DNA from: Alkalihalobacillus sp. YIM B00296
Lineage (GTDB): Bacteria > Bacillota > Bacilli > Bacillales > Fictibacillaceae
Direction: 5' to 3'
Assembly: GCF_020179385.1 (NCBI RefSeq)
Contig: NZ_JAIBLJ010000001.1
Span: 1 to 64,000 of the forward strand
DNA: 64,000 nucleotides
How positions within the stretch are numbered: the first letter of the stretch is position 1; each line of letters begins with the position of its first letter. This document shows, in pieces, positions 33,159-44,306 of this stretch. A program made the position numbers and the translations under genes. The notes under the pieces were generated by a model. It worked only from the letters and a program-made list of their open reading frames with translations. It was not told where the DNA came from and ran no database searches.

Positions 33159-34193
33159 ATGTTAACGGATCGTCAGCTGTTAATTCTCCAGATTCTCATA
33201 GATGAATATATCCAGAATGCTGAGCCGCTCGGATCGAGAAGTATCTCTAAACGTCAGGATATCTCATTCAGTTCTGCCACAATTCGGAACGAGCTTGCTG
33301 ATCTTGAGGAAATGGGTTTCATCGAAAAGACGCACAGTTCTTCAGGGCGGATCCCTTCTGAAAAAGGGTACCGTTTCTACGTCGATAACCTGTTATCACC
33401 AGTTGCGATGAGGAACAGGGACATGAAGCGAATCCGTTCTCTGTTTCATGAAAAGATGCTTGAATTAGAGATGTTGATTGAACATTCAGCAAATCTGCTT
33501 TCTGAAATCACGAATTATACATCAATCATCTTAGGGCCTGAAGTTTATGAAACAAAGCTGAAGCATTTACAGATCGTACCTATTTCAACGGGTACTGCCA
33601 TACTCATATTGATCACGGATACCGGTCATGTAGAGAAATACACAGTTGAATTGCCAGATGGTATGGATGCTTCCGACCTTGAGCGCACTGTCAATATTTT
33701 AAATGAGCGATTAAAGGGAGTTCCGTTCTCGCATCTTAAAATAAAGCTTTATCAAGAAGTTCAAGGTTTAATGAAAACACATCTCCGAAATTATGAAAAG
33801 ACGCTTGATTTCTTAACACGACTTTTCCAGAATGAGAAGTCGGATAAAGTCTATTATGGAGGGAAAACGAACATCCTTAACCAGCCTGAATTTCAGGATG
33901 TTGAAAAAGTGAAAGCTCTTTATAATGCGATCGAGAAACAAGACCTGGTCTATCAACTCCTTCATCAAGGAACTATCGAAGGGATCAACGTCAAAATCGG
34001 TGCTGAAAACTCTATCCAAGAGATGAAGAATTGCAGCCTTATCACGGCCAGTTATTCGATTGGTGGTCAGCATATGGGAACCCTTGCAATCCTAGGACCG
34101 ACTCGCATGGAGTACCCTCGTGTCATCGGATTGCTCGATCTTCTTTCAAAAGATTTGACGAAAGTGCTGACACAACGGTATTATTCAAACTGA
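33159..34193 (+). CDS. hrcA: Heat-inducible transcription repressor HrcA
   Basis: A 344-residue repressor of class I heat-shock genes. The N-terminal winged-helix domain (LQILIDEYIQNAEPLGSRSI, SSATIRNELADLEEMGFI) reads the CIRCE operator just upstream. The rest is the dimerising and GroE-responsive domain, with HLQIVPIST and GPTRMEYPRVIGLLDLLS near the end. GGGGGATGA precedes the ATG. Folding of HrcA depends on GroEL, which gives the feedback. A terminator, not direct read-through, separates it from grpE here. Confidence 0.96.
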   Translation: MLTDRQLLILQILIDEYIQNAEPLGSRSISKRQDISFSSATIRNELADLEEMGFIEKTHSSSGRIPSEKGYRFYVDNLLSPVAMRNRDMKRIRSLFHEKMLELEMLIEHSANLLSEITNYTSIILGPEVYETKLKHLQIVPISTGTAILILITDTGHVEKYTVELPDGMDASDLERTVNILNERLKGVPFSHLKIKLYQEVQGLMKTHLRNYEKTLDFLTRLFQNEKSDKVYYGGKTNILNQPEFQDVEKVKALYNAIEKQDLVYQLLHQGTIEGINVKIGAENSIQEMKNCSLITASYSIGGQHMGTLAILGPTRMEYPRVIGLLDLLSKDLTKVLTQRYYSN

Positions 34194-34302
34194 TTGTGGT
34201 AATAGCTTTATCTATGGGCGAAAGCTTTATATAAACACCTGGCTTTGATATTAATTTTCTTTAAGCAATGTTTTAGATGAACAAAGCCAATCATTTAAAG
34301 GG

Positions 34303-34329
34303 TGGGAGATCTTTTTATCTCCCATTTTT
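34303..34329 (+). terminator. Intercistronic terminator between hrcA and grpE
   Basis: TGGGAGAT pairs perfectly with ATCTCCCA around CTTTTT, followed by five T residues. No strong promoter is evident between it and grpE, so it probably acts as a partial terminator tuning chaperone levels. Confidence 0.8.
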
Positions 34330-34395
34330 AATCATGCTTTCGATAACAATCAAATCGGTAAATTAGGCATTGACTAGTTCAGGGAGGTGAATAAA

Positions 34396-34974
34396 ATGGA
34401 ACAAAACAAGCAGCAACAAGACGTTCAAGAGAATGAAGAAGCAATTGAAGAATCCCAAGAGGAATCTGCGGAAGAAAAGGCAGAAAAATCCAGCGATGAA
34501 GCGATTGACATGGAAAATGAAGATGACCGAGTGACTGAACTAGAAAAAGAACTCGAAGATATAAAAAATCGTATGATCCGTGTCCAGGCAGACTACGATA
34601 ATTTCCGCCGCCGTACCCGAGAGGAAAAAGAAGCGGCTGCGAAATATCGAGCCCAAGGGATCGTAGAAGAGTTACTTCCAGTCCTCGATAACTTTGAACG
34701 CGCATTGAATGTGCAGACTGATCGTGAACAAGTTGATTCTTATCATCAAGGAATGAAGATGGTTTACAATCAATTGATCGAGGTACTCCAGAATCAAGGG
34801 GTAGAAGAAGTACCAGGTGAAGGAGAGGCATTTGACCCTCACCAACATCAGGCTGTCATGCAAGTTCAAGAGGACGACTATGATGACAACACGGTCGTTG
34901 AAGTCCTCCAAAAGGGCTACAAATTGAAAGATCGGGTTGTCCGTCCTGCAATGGTGAAAGTGAATTCCAAGTAG
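34396..34974 (+). CDS. grpE: Nucleotide exchange factor GrpE
   Basis: A 192-residue protein: an acidic, glutamate-rich N-terminus of about 50 residues, a long coiled-coil helix ([26 protein letters not shown], at about residues 50-80) and the beta domain [20 protein letters not shown]. It releases ADP from DnaK. GGGAGGTGA precedes the ATG at 34396. Length is normal for Bacillus. Confidence 0.96.
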   Translation: MEQNKQQQDVQENEEAIEESQEESAEEKAEKSSDEAIDMENEDDRVTELEKELEDIKNRMIRVQADYDNFRRRTREEKEAAAKYRAQGIVEELLPVLDNFERALNVQTDREQVDSYHQGMKMVYNQLIEVLQNQGVEEVPGEGEAFDPHQHQAVMQVQEDDYDDNTVVEVLQKGYKLKDRVVRPAMVKVNSK

Positions 34975-35008
34975 GGTTCTAGATAATGAAATTGAATTTC
35001 CAAACTAA

Positions 35009-36880
<1,872 letters not shown>

Positions 36881-36891
36881 GGACGATAAGG

Positions 36892-36927
36892 AAAAGTCAA
36901 AGTCAGTCTTCAAGACTTTGACTTTTT
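36892..36927 (+). terminator. dnaK: Terminator after dnaK
   Basis: A 13-bp perfect stem (AAAAGTCAAAGTC with GACTTTGACTTTT) around a 9-base loop, ending in TTTTTC. Confidence 0.88.
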
Positions 36928-36939
36928 CTATGAATGAAA

Positions 36940-37085
36940 AGAATCGAAACTTTTCTTCAGTACTTCCTTTGGCGGCGACAGCCTCCTCGTCAGTTTTCCA
37001 GTGACCTATGTGACTAAGTGGGTCGCTTCCGCTTTTCGGTGTGAATTGGGCGGAAATCTACAATGGAGTATAACGGAGCTTAATG
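36940..37085. repeat. Repeat-derived spacer between dnaK and dnaJ
   Basis: No gene. The stretch resembles parts of the other intergenic repeats (CTTTTCTTCAGTA, GGCGACAGCCTCCTCG, GAGTATAACGGAGC-TTAATGCTT; compare 54770-54795). A dnaJ promoter may follow at about 37110-37140 (TTGCGG with TATGAT). Confidence 0.45.
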
Positions 37086-37173
37086 CTTAAAACGAATTAA
37101 CTGCAACATGTTGCGGAGTCATAGAGTATAGTGATATGATAATCGTTATGTAAAAGAACCGGGAGTGAGAGTG

Positions 37174-38286
37174 TTGAGTAAGCGTGATTATTATGAAGTT
37201 CTTGGGGTTGATAAGAACGCCTCGACTGATGAAATTAAAAAAGCTTATCGAAAACTCGCTAGGAAATATCATCCGGATGTCAATAAAGCGTCGGATGCTG
37301 AGGAGAAATTCAAAGAAGTCAAGGAAGCTTATGATGTCCTGAGTGACTCACAGAAGAAAGCACATTATGATCAATTCGGGCATTCCGATCCTAACCAGGG
37401 ATTCGGGGCAGGTGGAGCTGACTTCGGAGGCTTCGGAGATATATTCGATATGTTTTTTGGCGGTGGTGGAGGACGCAGGAATCCGAATGCTCCACGCCAA
37501 GGGGCAGATTTGCAATATACGATGACTCTTAAATTCGAGGAAGCTGTTTTCGGTAAAGAGACAGATATTCAGATACCTAAAGAAGAAGAATGTGACACAT
37601 GCTTCGGATCTGGAGCAAAGCCAGGAACGAAACCTGAAACATGTTCACATTGCGGTGGTAGCGGGCAATTGAATGTGGAGCAGAATACACCTTTCGGACG
37701 TGTCGTCAACCGCCGAGTATGCCATCACTGTAGTGGTACTGGTAAATTCATCAAAGAAAAATGCCAAACATGCGGTGGAAAAGGTAAAGTTCGCAAACAG
37801 AATAAAATCCATGTGAAAATTCCTGCTGGAATCGACCATGGACAACAAATCCGTGTAGCAGGAAAAGGTGAAGCGGGTGAAAACGGTGGACCTCCAGGAG
37901 ATCTATATGTTGTCGTACGTGTAACACCACACGAGCTCTACAAGCGTGATGGGGATGATATTTTCATTGATATGCCGCTGACATTCACTCAAGTTACACT
38001 AGGTGATGAAATCGAGGTTCCGACCCTTCATGGTAAAGTGAAGCTTAAAATCCCCGCAGGAACACAGTCTGGAACAAGCTTCCGTCTTCGTGGGAAAGGT
38101 GTTCAGAATGTTCGTGGATACGGTCAGGGAGACCAGCATGTCAAAGTGAAAGTGGTCACCCCGAAACAACTGAGCGATCGACAAAAACAATTGCTTCGTG
38201 AGTTTGCTGACATCAGTGGCGAAACAGTAGATGAGCAGCATGATAATTTGTTCAGTAAGGTGAAAAGAGCTTTTAAAGGCGAATGA
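37174..38286 (+). CDS. dnaJ: Chaperone protein DnaJ (Hsp40)
   Basis: A 370-residue type I Hsp40. The J domain ([15 protein letters not shown], with the HPD tripeptide in KYHPDVNK) is followed by a Gly/Phe region ([25 protein letters not shown], discontinuous). Then come four CxxCxGxG zinc repeats ([32 protein letters not shown]) and the C-terminal client-binding domain. The start is taken as TTG at 37174, after GGGAGTGA, because it gives the family N-terminus [10 protein letters not shown]. It is separated from dnaK by a terminator and repeat spacer, so it may have partly independent expression. Confidence 0.95.
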   Translation: MSKRDYYEVLGVDKNASTDEIKKAYRKLARKYHPDVNKASDAEEKFKEVKEAYDVLSDSQKKAHYDQFGHSDPNQGFGAGGADFGGFGDIFDMFFGGGGGRRNPNAPRQGADLQYTMTLKFEEAVFGKETDIQIPKEEECDTCFGSGAKPGTKPETCSHCGGSGQLNVEQNTPFGRVVNRRVCHHCSGTGKFIKEKCQTCGGKGKVRKQNKIHVKIPAGIDHGQQIRVAGKGEAGENGGPPGDLYVVVRVTPHELYKRDGDDIFIDMPLTFTQVTLGDEIEVPTLHGKVKLKIPAGTQSGTSFRLRGKGVQNVRGYGQGDQHVKVKVVTPKQLSDRQKQLLREFADISGETVDEQHDNLFSKVKRAFKGE

Positions 38287-38341
38287 AGAAAATGACCGGA
38301 TGATCATGACGAATGAAAATGAAAGGAAGATGGTAGGTCTC

Positions 38342-39307
38342 ATGAAATGGTCTGAAATAAGCATTCATACAACACAGGAAGCAATTGAACCGATTTCGAA
38401 TATCCTGCACGAATCAGGAGCTAGTGGAGTAGTGATCGAAGACCCGCAGGACTTGATCAAAGTGTGGGATACCTCAATGGGTGAGATCTACCAACTGAAT
38501 CCGGACGATTACCCTGAAGAAGGAGTAATCGTAAAAGCTTATTTGCCAGTTAACAGCTTTTTAGGAGAGACCGTTGAAGAAATCAAGGAAGCGATCAATG
38601 GGTTGCTTCTTTACAACATCGATCTTGGTCACAATAAGATCACGATCAGCGAAGTGCATGAGGAAGAATGGGCGACTGCTTGGAAGAAGTATTATAAGCC
38701 GGTAAAAATATCTGAACGGATTACGATCATTCCAACGTGGGAAGAGTATGAAAAAGTAAGCACGGACGAACTCATCGTCGAACTTGACCCTGGGATGGCT
38801 TTCGGAACAGGCACACATCCGACTACGGTCATGTGTATCCAGGCGATTGAAAAGACGTTGAGGCCTGGCGATGAAATGATTGATGTCGGGACAGGTTCAG
38901 GCGTTCTCAGTATTGCTGCTGCCAAGCTCGGAGCTAAACATGTAACAGCCCTGGACTTGGATGAGATCGCTGTCAAGAGTGCACGATTGAATATTAAGCT
39001 GAACAAATCCCAGGATCAGATCACCGTCCGTCAAAACAACCTACTGGACAATACCGGCGGTGAATATGACATCATCGTCGCTAACATATTAGCAGAAATC
39101 ATCCTTCGTTTTGATAAAGATGCATTTGAACTGCTTAAACCTGATGGGAAATTCATCGTATCAGGAATCATCAAGGGGAAGAAAGACGAAGTGAAGCAAT
39201 CTCTCACAGCGTCCGGATTCCTGATTGATGAAACGTTATTGATGGAAGACTGGGTTGCCTTCATTGCCAGAAAGCCTTCAAAAAATGAAGTTCAGGAGAA
39301 TCGCTGA
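38342..39307 (+). CDS. prmA: Ribosomal protein L11 methyltransferase
   Basis: A 321-residue SAM-dependent enzyme trimethylating uL11. The N-terminal substrate domain ([33 protein letters not shown]) is followed by [15 protein letters not shown] and the SAM motif [18 protein letters not shown], then [12 protein letters not shown]. An upstream frame is open, but the ATG at 38342 fits the family start. Its stop overlaps the rsmE start (TGATG), so the two are translationally coupled. Confidence 0.95.
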   Translation: MKWSEISIHTTQEAIEPISNILHESGASGVVIEDPQDLIKVWDTSMGEIYQLNPDDYPEEGVIVKAYLPVNSFLGETVEEIKEAINGLLLYNIDLGHNKITISEVHEEEWATAWKKYYKPVKISERITIIPTWEEYEKVSTDELIVELDPGMAFGTGTHPTTVMCIQAIEKTLRPGDEMIDVGTGSGVLSIAAAKLGAKHVTALDLDEIAVKSARLNIKLNKSQDQITVRQNNLLDNTGGEYDIIVANILAEIILRFDKDAFELLKPDGKFIVSGIIKGKKDEVKQSLTASGFLIDETLLMEDWVAFIARKPSKNEVQENR

Positions 39308-40062
39308 TGCAACGGTACTTTGTACAGTCCGACCAAATGACAGATGACACTGTGACGATTACCGGCGAAAATATAAAGCACATTTCGAAAGTGATGAGGA
39401 TGGGCCCTGGTGATCAGGTGATTTGCAGTGACAATCAGGGACGTGTCGCCAGGTGCACGATCACAGAGATCACAGATGCTTCTGTTCAGCTTTCGATTTC
39501 TGAATGGATCGGGGTTAAATCGGAGCTGCCAATTTCTGTAACGATTGCACAAGGACTGCCAAAGCATGATAAACTAGAAATGATTGTCCAAAAAGGAACC
39601 GAGCTAGGTGCTGATCAATTCATCCCTTTTCAAGCATCCAGGTCGATTGTGAAATGGGATTCGAATAAGTCCAAAAAGAAGACGGAACGGCTGCAGAAGA
39701 TCATTAAAGAAGCAGCTGAACAATCCCATCGGAATCGTATGCCTGAATGTCTGGAACCGGTATCCTTAGACAAATTAATTTCATTGAGTGATTCTTTCAC
39801 GATCAAAATCGCGGCATATGAAGAACAGGCAAAGCAAAACGAAACTGCCCGATTAGCCAGGCTTCTCCGTAATGCGGATATCCAACACGATAATATCATC
39901 GTCGTCATTGGCCCTGAAGGTGGTTTGACAGAAGATGAAATCCAGCGTCTTCAAGGTGCCGGATTTGTCGCATGCGGGTTTGGACCACGCATACTTCGGA
40001 CTGAAACAGCCTCACTCTATGTGCTTTCTGCTGTTTCCTATCAATTAGAATTATTGAGGTGA
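39307..40062 (+). CDS. rsmE: 16S rRNA m3U1498 methyltransferase RsmE
   Basis: A 251-residue SPOUT-fold methyltransferase (YqeU). An N-terminal PUA-like domain ([30 protein letters not shown]) precedes the knotted domain: KHDKLEMIVQKGTELGADQFIPF, VIGPEGGLTEDEI and GPRILRTETASLYVLS. It methylates U1498 of 16S rRNA. It sits in an operon with prmA upstream and mtaB 6 bases downstream. Confidence 0.95.
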   Translation: MQRYFVQSDQMTDDTVTITGENIKHISKVMRMGPGDQVICSDNQGRVARCTITEITDASVQLSISEWIGVKSELPISVTIAQGLPKHDKLEMIVQKGTELGADQFIPFQASRSIVKWDSNKSKKKTERLQKIIKEAAEQSHRNRMPECLEPVSLDKLISLSDSFTIKIAAYEEQAKQNETARLARLLRNADIQHDNIIVVIGPEGGLTEDEIQRLQGAGFVACGFGPRILRTETASLYVLSAVSYQLELLR

Positions 40063-40068
40063 CCAAAA

Positions 40069-41415
40069 ATGCCTTCTGTAGCATTCCATACATTAGGATG
40101 CAAAGTGAATCATTATGAAACTGAAGCGATTTGGCAGCTTTTTAAAAGCCGAAATTACGAACGTACCGACTTTGAAAAGCGTGCAGATGTGTATGTGATC
40201 AACACCTGTACAGTAACGAATACTGGGGATAAAAAAAGTCGTCAGGTTATTCGGCGTGCCATCCGTAAAAATCCAGATGCCGTCATCTGTGTTACAGGAT
40301 GTTACGCACAGACCTCACCGGCGGAAGTCATGGCGATCCCAGGTGTGGATGTCGTCGTCGGTACCCAGGACCGAGTGAAGATGCTTGAATACATCGAACA
40401 ATATAAACGTGAACGTCAACCGATCAATGGGGTAGGGAATATCATGAAAGCGCGTGTATACGAGGAGCTCGAAGTACCTGGATTCACGGATCGTACTCGT
40501 GCTTCTTTAAAGATCCAGGAAGGGTGCAACAATTTCTGTACGTTCTGTATTATTCCGTGGGCCCGTGGACTTTTAAGATCCAGAAAACCGGAACATGTCA
40601 TTGAGCAAGCTCAACAGCTTGTCGACGCAGGCTATCAAGAAATCGTCCTTACGGGTATCCATACGGCCGGTTACGGAGAAGACATGAAGGATTATAACTT
40701 TGCACAGCTTTTGTCTGATATCGATGAGCAGGTGAAAGGCTTGAAACGTTTAAGGATTTCGTCGATTGAAGCGAGTCAGGTGACCGACGAGGTGATTGAC
40801 GTCCTTGATCGATCTGAAATCGTAGTCCCTCATCTTCATATTCCCTTACAGTCAGGATCTGACACCGTATTGAAGCGGATGAGAAGGAAGTACAGCATGG
40901 AGATGTTCGCCGATCGATTGAATAAGTTGAAAAAAGCCCTTCCAGGTCTTGCGATTACTTCTGATGTGATCGTTGGCTTCCCAGGTGAAACAGAAGAAGA
41001 ATTCATGAAGACGTATAATTTCGTCAAGGAACATAAGTTTTCCGAACTTCACGTATTCCCATTCAGCCGCAGGACAGGAACACCAGCTGCCAATATGGAA
41101 GATCAAGTGCCGGAAGATGTTAAAAATGAGCGTGTGCATCGCTTGATTGAACTGTCTGATCAATTAGCGAAAGAATATGCTTCCCAATACGAAGGGGAAG
41201 TGCTTGATATCATCCCAGAGGAAGTTGACAAGGACGATCCGGATGGGAATATGCATATAGGCTATACCGCTAACTATATGAAGGTCCGTATTCCAGCTAC
41301 TGAAGACATGATCGGAAAACTCGTTCGTGTAAGGATCACGAAAGCAGGATACCCTTTTAACGAAGGTCAATTCGTAAGAATCCTAGATGGAGAGCAAACG
41401 ACTGCCACTGCATAA
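40069..41415 (+). CDS. mtaB: tRNA t6A37 methylthiotransferase MtaB
   Basis: A 448-residue radical SAM methylthiotransferase (YqeV) converting t6A37 to ms2t6A37 in tRNA. An N-terminal cluster domain (FHTLGCKVNHYET, NTCTVTNTGDKKSRQ, VTGCYAQ) supplies three cysteines. The radical SAM core has CNNFCTFCIIPWARG and the region LHIPLQSGSDTVLKRMRRKY. The C-terminal TRAM domain starts near YEGEVLDIIPEE. It ends the prmA-rsmE-mtaB group. Confidence 0.96.
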   Translation: MPSVAFHTLGCKVNHYETEAIWQLFKSRNYERTDFEKRADVYVINTCTVTNTGDKKSRQVIRRAIRKNPDAVICVTGCYAQTSPAEVMAIPGVDVVVGTQDRVKMLEYIEQYKRERQPINGVGNIMKARVYEELEVPGFTDRTRASLKIQEGCNNFCTFCIIPWARGLLRSRKPEHVIEQAQQLVDAGYQEIVLTGIHTAGYGEDMKDYNFAQLLSDIDEQVKGLKRLRISSIEASQVTDEVIDVLDRSEIVVPHLHIPLQSGSDTVLKRMRRKYSMEMFADRLNKLKKALPGLAITSDVIVGFPGETEEEFMKTYNFVKEHKFSELHVFPFSRRTGTPAANMEDQVPEDVKNERVHRLIELSDQLAKEYASQYEGEVLDIIPEEVDKDDPDGNMHIGYTANYMKVRIPATEDMIGKLVRVRITKAGYPFNEGQFVRILDGEQTTATA

Positions 41416-41465
41416 TAATCATCTGAACCAAATATAAACTAAATGACAACAGAGGGGCTGCTAGT

Positions 41466-42131
41466 ATGAATATAGCAAAAATGATTGACCACACAGCTTT
41501 AAAACCTGAATTGACATTGGAAGATATCGTTAAACTAGCTGAGGAAGCGAAAGAATATTCATTCGCTTCTGTGTGTGTAAACCCTACCTGGGTTGAAACA
41601 GCCTATGAGATTTTAAAAGATACAGATGTGAAAGTCTGTACAGTCATCGGATTTCCATTAGGGGCATCCACTCCTGAAACAAAGGCTTTTGAGACGAAGA
41701 ATGCGATTGAAAATGGAGCGACAGAAGTGGATATGGTCATCAACATCGGTGCTTTGAGGAGTAAAAATTTTGAGCTTGTTGAAAAAGACATCCAAGCAGT
41801 CGTTAATGCTGCTGAAGGTAGAGCCCTGACGAAAGTGATCATTGAAACATGTCTTCTGACTGAGGAAGAGAAGAAGCATGCTTGTGAACTTTCTGTTAAA
41901 GCTGGAGCTGATTTCGTCAAAACTTCAACTGGCTTCTCAACTGGTGGAGCGACTCCTGAAGATATAGCATTGATGCGGAAAGTCGTAGGTCCAGAAATCG
42001 GTGTAAAAGCCAGCGGCGGTGTAAGAGGGCCTGAATCAGCAAAAGAAATGATCGATGCTGGAGCGACACGAATCGGTGCAAGTTCTGGCATTTCGATTGT
42101 AAAAGGGGAAACATCACAATCTGACTATTAA
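41466..42131 (+). CDS. deoC: Deoxyribose-phosphate aldolase
   Basis: A 221-residue class I aldolase cleaving 2-deoxyribose 5-phosphate to glyceraldehyde 3-phosphate and acetaldehyde. Key blocks are [42 protein letters not shown], and [13 protein letters not shown] with the Schiff-base lysine, then [26 protein letters not shown]. In B. subtilis deoC lies elsewhere with deoxynucleoside genes; here it sits between mtaB and yqeW. It could help catabolise deoxyribonucleosides, with cdd 11 kb downstream. Confidence 0.95.
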   Translation: MNIAKMIDHTALKPELTLEDIVKLAEEAKEYSFASVCVNPTWVETAYEILKDTDVKVCTVIGFPLGASTPETKAFETKNAIENGATEVDMVINIGALRSKNFELVEKDIQAVVNAAEGRALTKVIIETCLLTEEEKKHACELSVKAGADFVKTSTGFSTGGATPEDIALMRKVVGPEIGVKASGGVRGPESAKEMIDAGATRIGASSGISIVKGETSQSDY

Positions 42132-42142
42132 TATGTTCTAAT

Positions 42143-42198
42143 GAGGGCTTACCCATAAGTGTCTGACACGATTGTTTTGGGAGAGACCCTCTTTTTTT
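42143..42198. terminator. Long-loop terminator between deoC and yqeW
   Basis: GAGGG and CCC arms pair with GGG and CCCTC arms across a loop containing AAGTGTCTGACACGATTGTT, followed by seven T residues. The loop sequence recurs almost unchanged at 59171-59192. Confidence 0.72.
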
Positions 42199-42281
42199 GT
42201 TGAGGTTATCACTGTTTTCGAGGTGATGTTAAAGTTGGGCTCGTTTTGTACCCCATTTGTTGAGATAAACAGCTGGTTGAT

Positions 42282-43220
42282 TCATAGCTTTACCGTTCTT
42301 TCTCCGTGCAGCTTTGTAATGATGGCTGCTAGAAGCCCTGCACCCGGCAGCAGCAATAAGGAAGAAATCACATTGAATAAAACACTTGCATGAGCGATTT
42401 GTACATCGGGCAAATGTGTCAACAAAATGACGAAATTAGAGAAAAGTTTCAGAAACGGTAAAAACAGGAATACCCCGATGATATTAATCCAAATATGGGC
42501 AAAAGCGACAAGCTTAGCCTCGTGAGTCGTACCGATTGAAGCGATCATGGCAGTTACACACGTCCCCACATTTGCGCCTAACATGATTGCAATCCCTGAA
42601 GTCAAAGACAGGATGTTTTCGTGCATGAGTGACATAATGATGGCAGTCGTCGCTGTACTGGATTGGATGACTGCTGTCATTGTCGTTCCAAGACCCAGTC
42701 CATACAAAATATGCTCGTTCGTCAACTGTAAGAGGTGCTGGACCCATGCCAACTGGGTGATCGGACCGGCTAAAGCTTCAAAACCATTCATCGCGACAAA
42801 CATGGAACCGAGGCCGAACAAGGCTGACCCGCAACAAAACGACCAATTTTTTGATTGGAAAATCATTATGAACCCGATGACTAAAAAAGGTAGGATTAGT
42901 TGATCGATTTCAAGGGTGATGATTTCAGTTGAAATGGTCGTACCGATATTCGCCCCAAGTATGATTCCGATTGATTGCCGAAAATTCATAAGTCCCGCGG
43001 CTACGAGACCAATAACGATGACCATGACAGCAGAACTGCTTTGAATGACAGCTGTAATCAAAATCCCTAATAAAAAGCTTTTCCACGTTTTATCTGTATA
43101 GCGAAGCAACAACACCTTGAGTTTTTGTTTAGAAGCAGTATTCAGGCCGAGACGCATCACAGTCATTCCGAAAAGGAATATCGTCAAAAAGACTGCGAAT
43201 AATGAGATTATCTGGGTCAT
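42282..43220 (-). CDS. yqeW: Na/Pi cotransporter family protein YqeW
   Basis: A 312-residue membrane protein of the NptA/PhoU-associated Na/Pi cotransporter family. The two inverted repeat cores are visible as VIQSSSAVMVIVIGLVAAGLM, broken here over residues 58-78, with GIILGANIGTTIST, and as AVIQSSTATTAIIMSLM with AIMLGANVGTCVTAM. The QSS-T and GANxGT motifs define the family. It lacks the C-terminal PhoU domain, as B. subtilis YqeW does. AGGTGGTGA precedes the ATG. Sodium-coupled phosphate transport is inferred. Confidence 0.88.
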   Translation of the reverse strand: MTQIISLFAVFLTIFLFGMTVMRLGLNTASKQKLKVLLLRYTDKTWKSFLLGILITAVIQSSSAVMVIVIGLVAAGLMNFRQSIGIILGANIGTTISTEIITLEIDQLILPFLVIGFIMIFQSKNWSFCCGSALFGLGSMFVAMNGFEALAGPITQLAWVQHLLQLTNEHILYGLGLGTTMTAVIQSSTATTAIIMSLMHENILSLTSGIAIMLGANVGTCVTAMIASIGTTHEAKLVAFAHIWINIIGVFLFLPFLKLFSNFVILLTHLPDVQIAHASVLFNVISSLLLLPGAGLLAAIITKLHGERTVKL

Positions 43221-43300
43221 CCATCTTCACCACCTAGTCTATCTTATGGACGAGGTGTTTTGGACATGACGAAATAATTGTGCGAATAACGGAAATAAAG

Positions 43301-43330
43301 TTGACTAAAAAAATAGGCATATATTATAAT
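43301..43330 (+). promoter_or_regulatory. rpsU: Sigma-A promoter of rpsU-yqeY
   Basis: TTGACT (43301-43306), an 18-base spacer and a perfect TATAAT (43325-43330) lie 65 bases before the rpsU start. Confidence 0.85.
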
Positions 43331-43395
43331 GTTTAAAGATATGGTTTTTCGCTCCTTTGCTATTTTTTTGAAGGAGCTTGGAGGGAGGGAAATAT

Positions 43396-43572
43396 ATGTC
43401 TATTAGAACAAGTGTTCGTAAGAACGAATCTATAGAAGATGCACTTCGTCGATTTAAGCGCAACGTTTCTAAAGAAGGAACATTGGCTGAGGTACGTAAG
43501 CGTAAGCATTACGAAAAGCCTAGCGTAAAGCGTAAGAAAAAGTCTGACGCAGCTCGTAAGCGTAAGTTCTAA
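43396..43572 (+). CDS. rpsU: 30S ribosomal protein bS21
   Basis: A 58-residue, strongly basic protein: [20 protein letters not shown], then the lysine/arginine-rich tail ending AARKRKF. The ATG at 43396 is preceded by GGAGGGA; six upstream codons are not used. It joins the 30S late and is co-transcribed with yqeY 15 bases downstream. Confidence 0.96.
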   Translation: MSIRTSVRKNESIEDALRRFKRNVSKEGTLAEVRKRKHYEKPSVKRKKKSDAARKRKF

Positions 43573-43587
43573 GAGAGGGTGTTCTAA

Positions 43588-44031
43588 TTGAGTCTACTTG
43601 ACCGTTTGAATCAAGATATGAAACAAGCGATGAAAAACAAGGAAAAGCAACGGCTGACGGTCATTCGTATGGTGAAGGCTTCTCTTCAGAACGAGTCGAT
43701 CAAGTTAGGACACGAATTGAATGAAGATGAGGAATTAACGGTTCTTTCACGTGAAGTTAAACAGCGGAAAGACTCCCTCCAGGAATTCGATAAGGCTGGT
43801 CGTGACGACTTAGTTGCAAACTTACGTCAAGAGATTGCAATACTCAACGAGTACCTCCCAGAACAATTATCCGAAGAAGAAGTCGATCAGCTTGTAAAAG
43901 AAACAATCCAACAGGTTGGGGCCACTTCTAAACAGGACATGGGAAAGGTGATGGGAGCCATCATGCCTAAGGTAAAAGGAAAAGCAGATGGTGGTCTAGT
44001 GAACCGTTTAGTACAACAGAACTTATCCTAA
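43588..44031 (+). CDS. yqeY: GatB/YqeY domain protein
   Basis: A 147-residue helical protein of the YqeY family, related to the tail domain of the GatB amidotransferase subunit that grips tRNA. The sequence shows [37 protein letters not shown] and the [10 protein letters not shown] end. Translation starts at TTG after GAGGGTG. It follows rpsU, as across Firmicutes, and a strong terminator ends the unit. Confidence 0.94.
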   Translation: MSLLDRLNQDMKQAMKNKEKQRLTVIRMVKASLQNESIKLGHELNEDEELTVLSREVKQRKDSLQEFDKAGRDDLVANLRQEIAILNEYLPEQLSEEEVDQLVKETIQQVGATSKQDMGKVMGAIMPKVKGKADGGLVNRLVQQNLS

Positions 44032-44042
44032 TAAATGAAGTG

Positions 44043-44073
44043 AAAGCGTCTTGCATCAGCAAGGCGCTTTTTT
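44043..44073 (+). terminator. Terminator of rpsU-yqeY
   Basis: AAAGCGTCTTGC pairs with GCAAGGCGCTTT around ATCA and is followed by TTTT. Confidence 0.9.
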
Positions 44074-44084
44074 GCACTTAAAGA

Positions 44085-44165
44085 AAGTATAACAACTTTC
44101 TTCAGTATCAGGGCAATTAGGACTCAGCCTTCACCAAGGCTTGGCTTTGCCTAGTTTTCTTTATG
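44085..44165. repeat. Dispersed repeat, second type
   Basis: AGAAAGTATAAC, then CTCAGCCTTCACCAAGGC and TTGGC, then AGTTTTCTTTAT, parallels 29636-29755 in the same order and orientation. It contains the palindrome CCAAGGCTTGG. No coding content. Confidence 0.65.
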
Positions 44166-44306
44166 GATTCACTTTCATCATAGAAAGTTGCAAAAATCTT
44201 GATTATCGTGAACAATACACATAGATCATATTTCACTTCATAAAAGTGAAACCTAATTGTATGATTAAACGTAAGAAAGTGTAGAGAATAAAGGGGGTGG
44301 GCTTTT

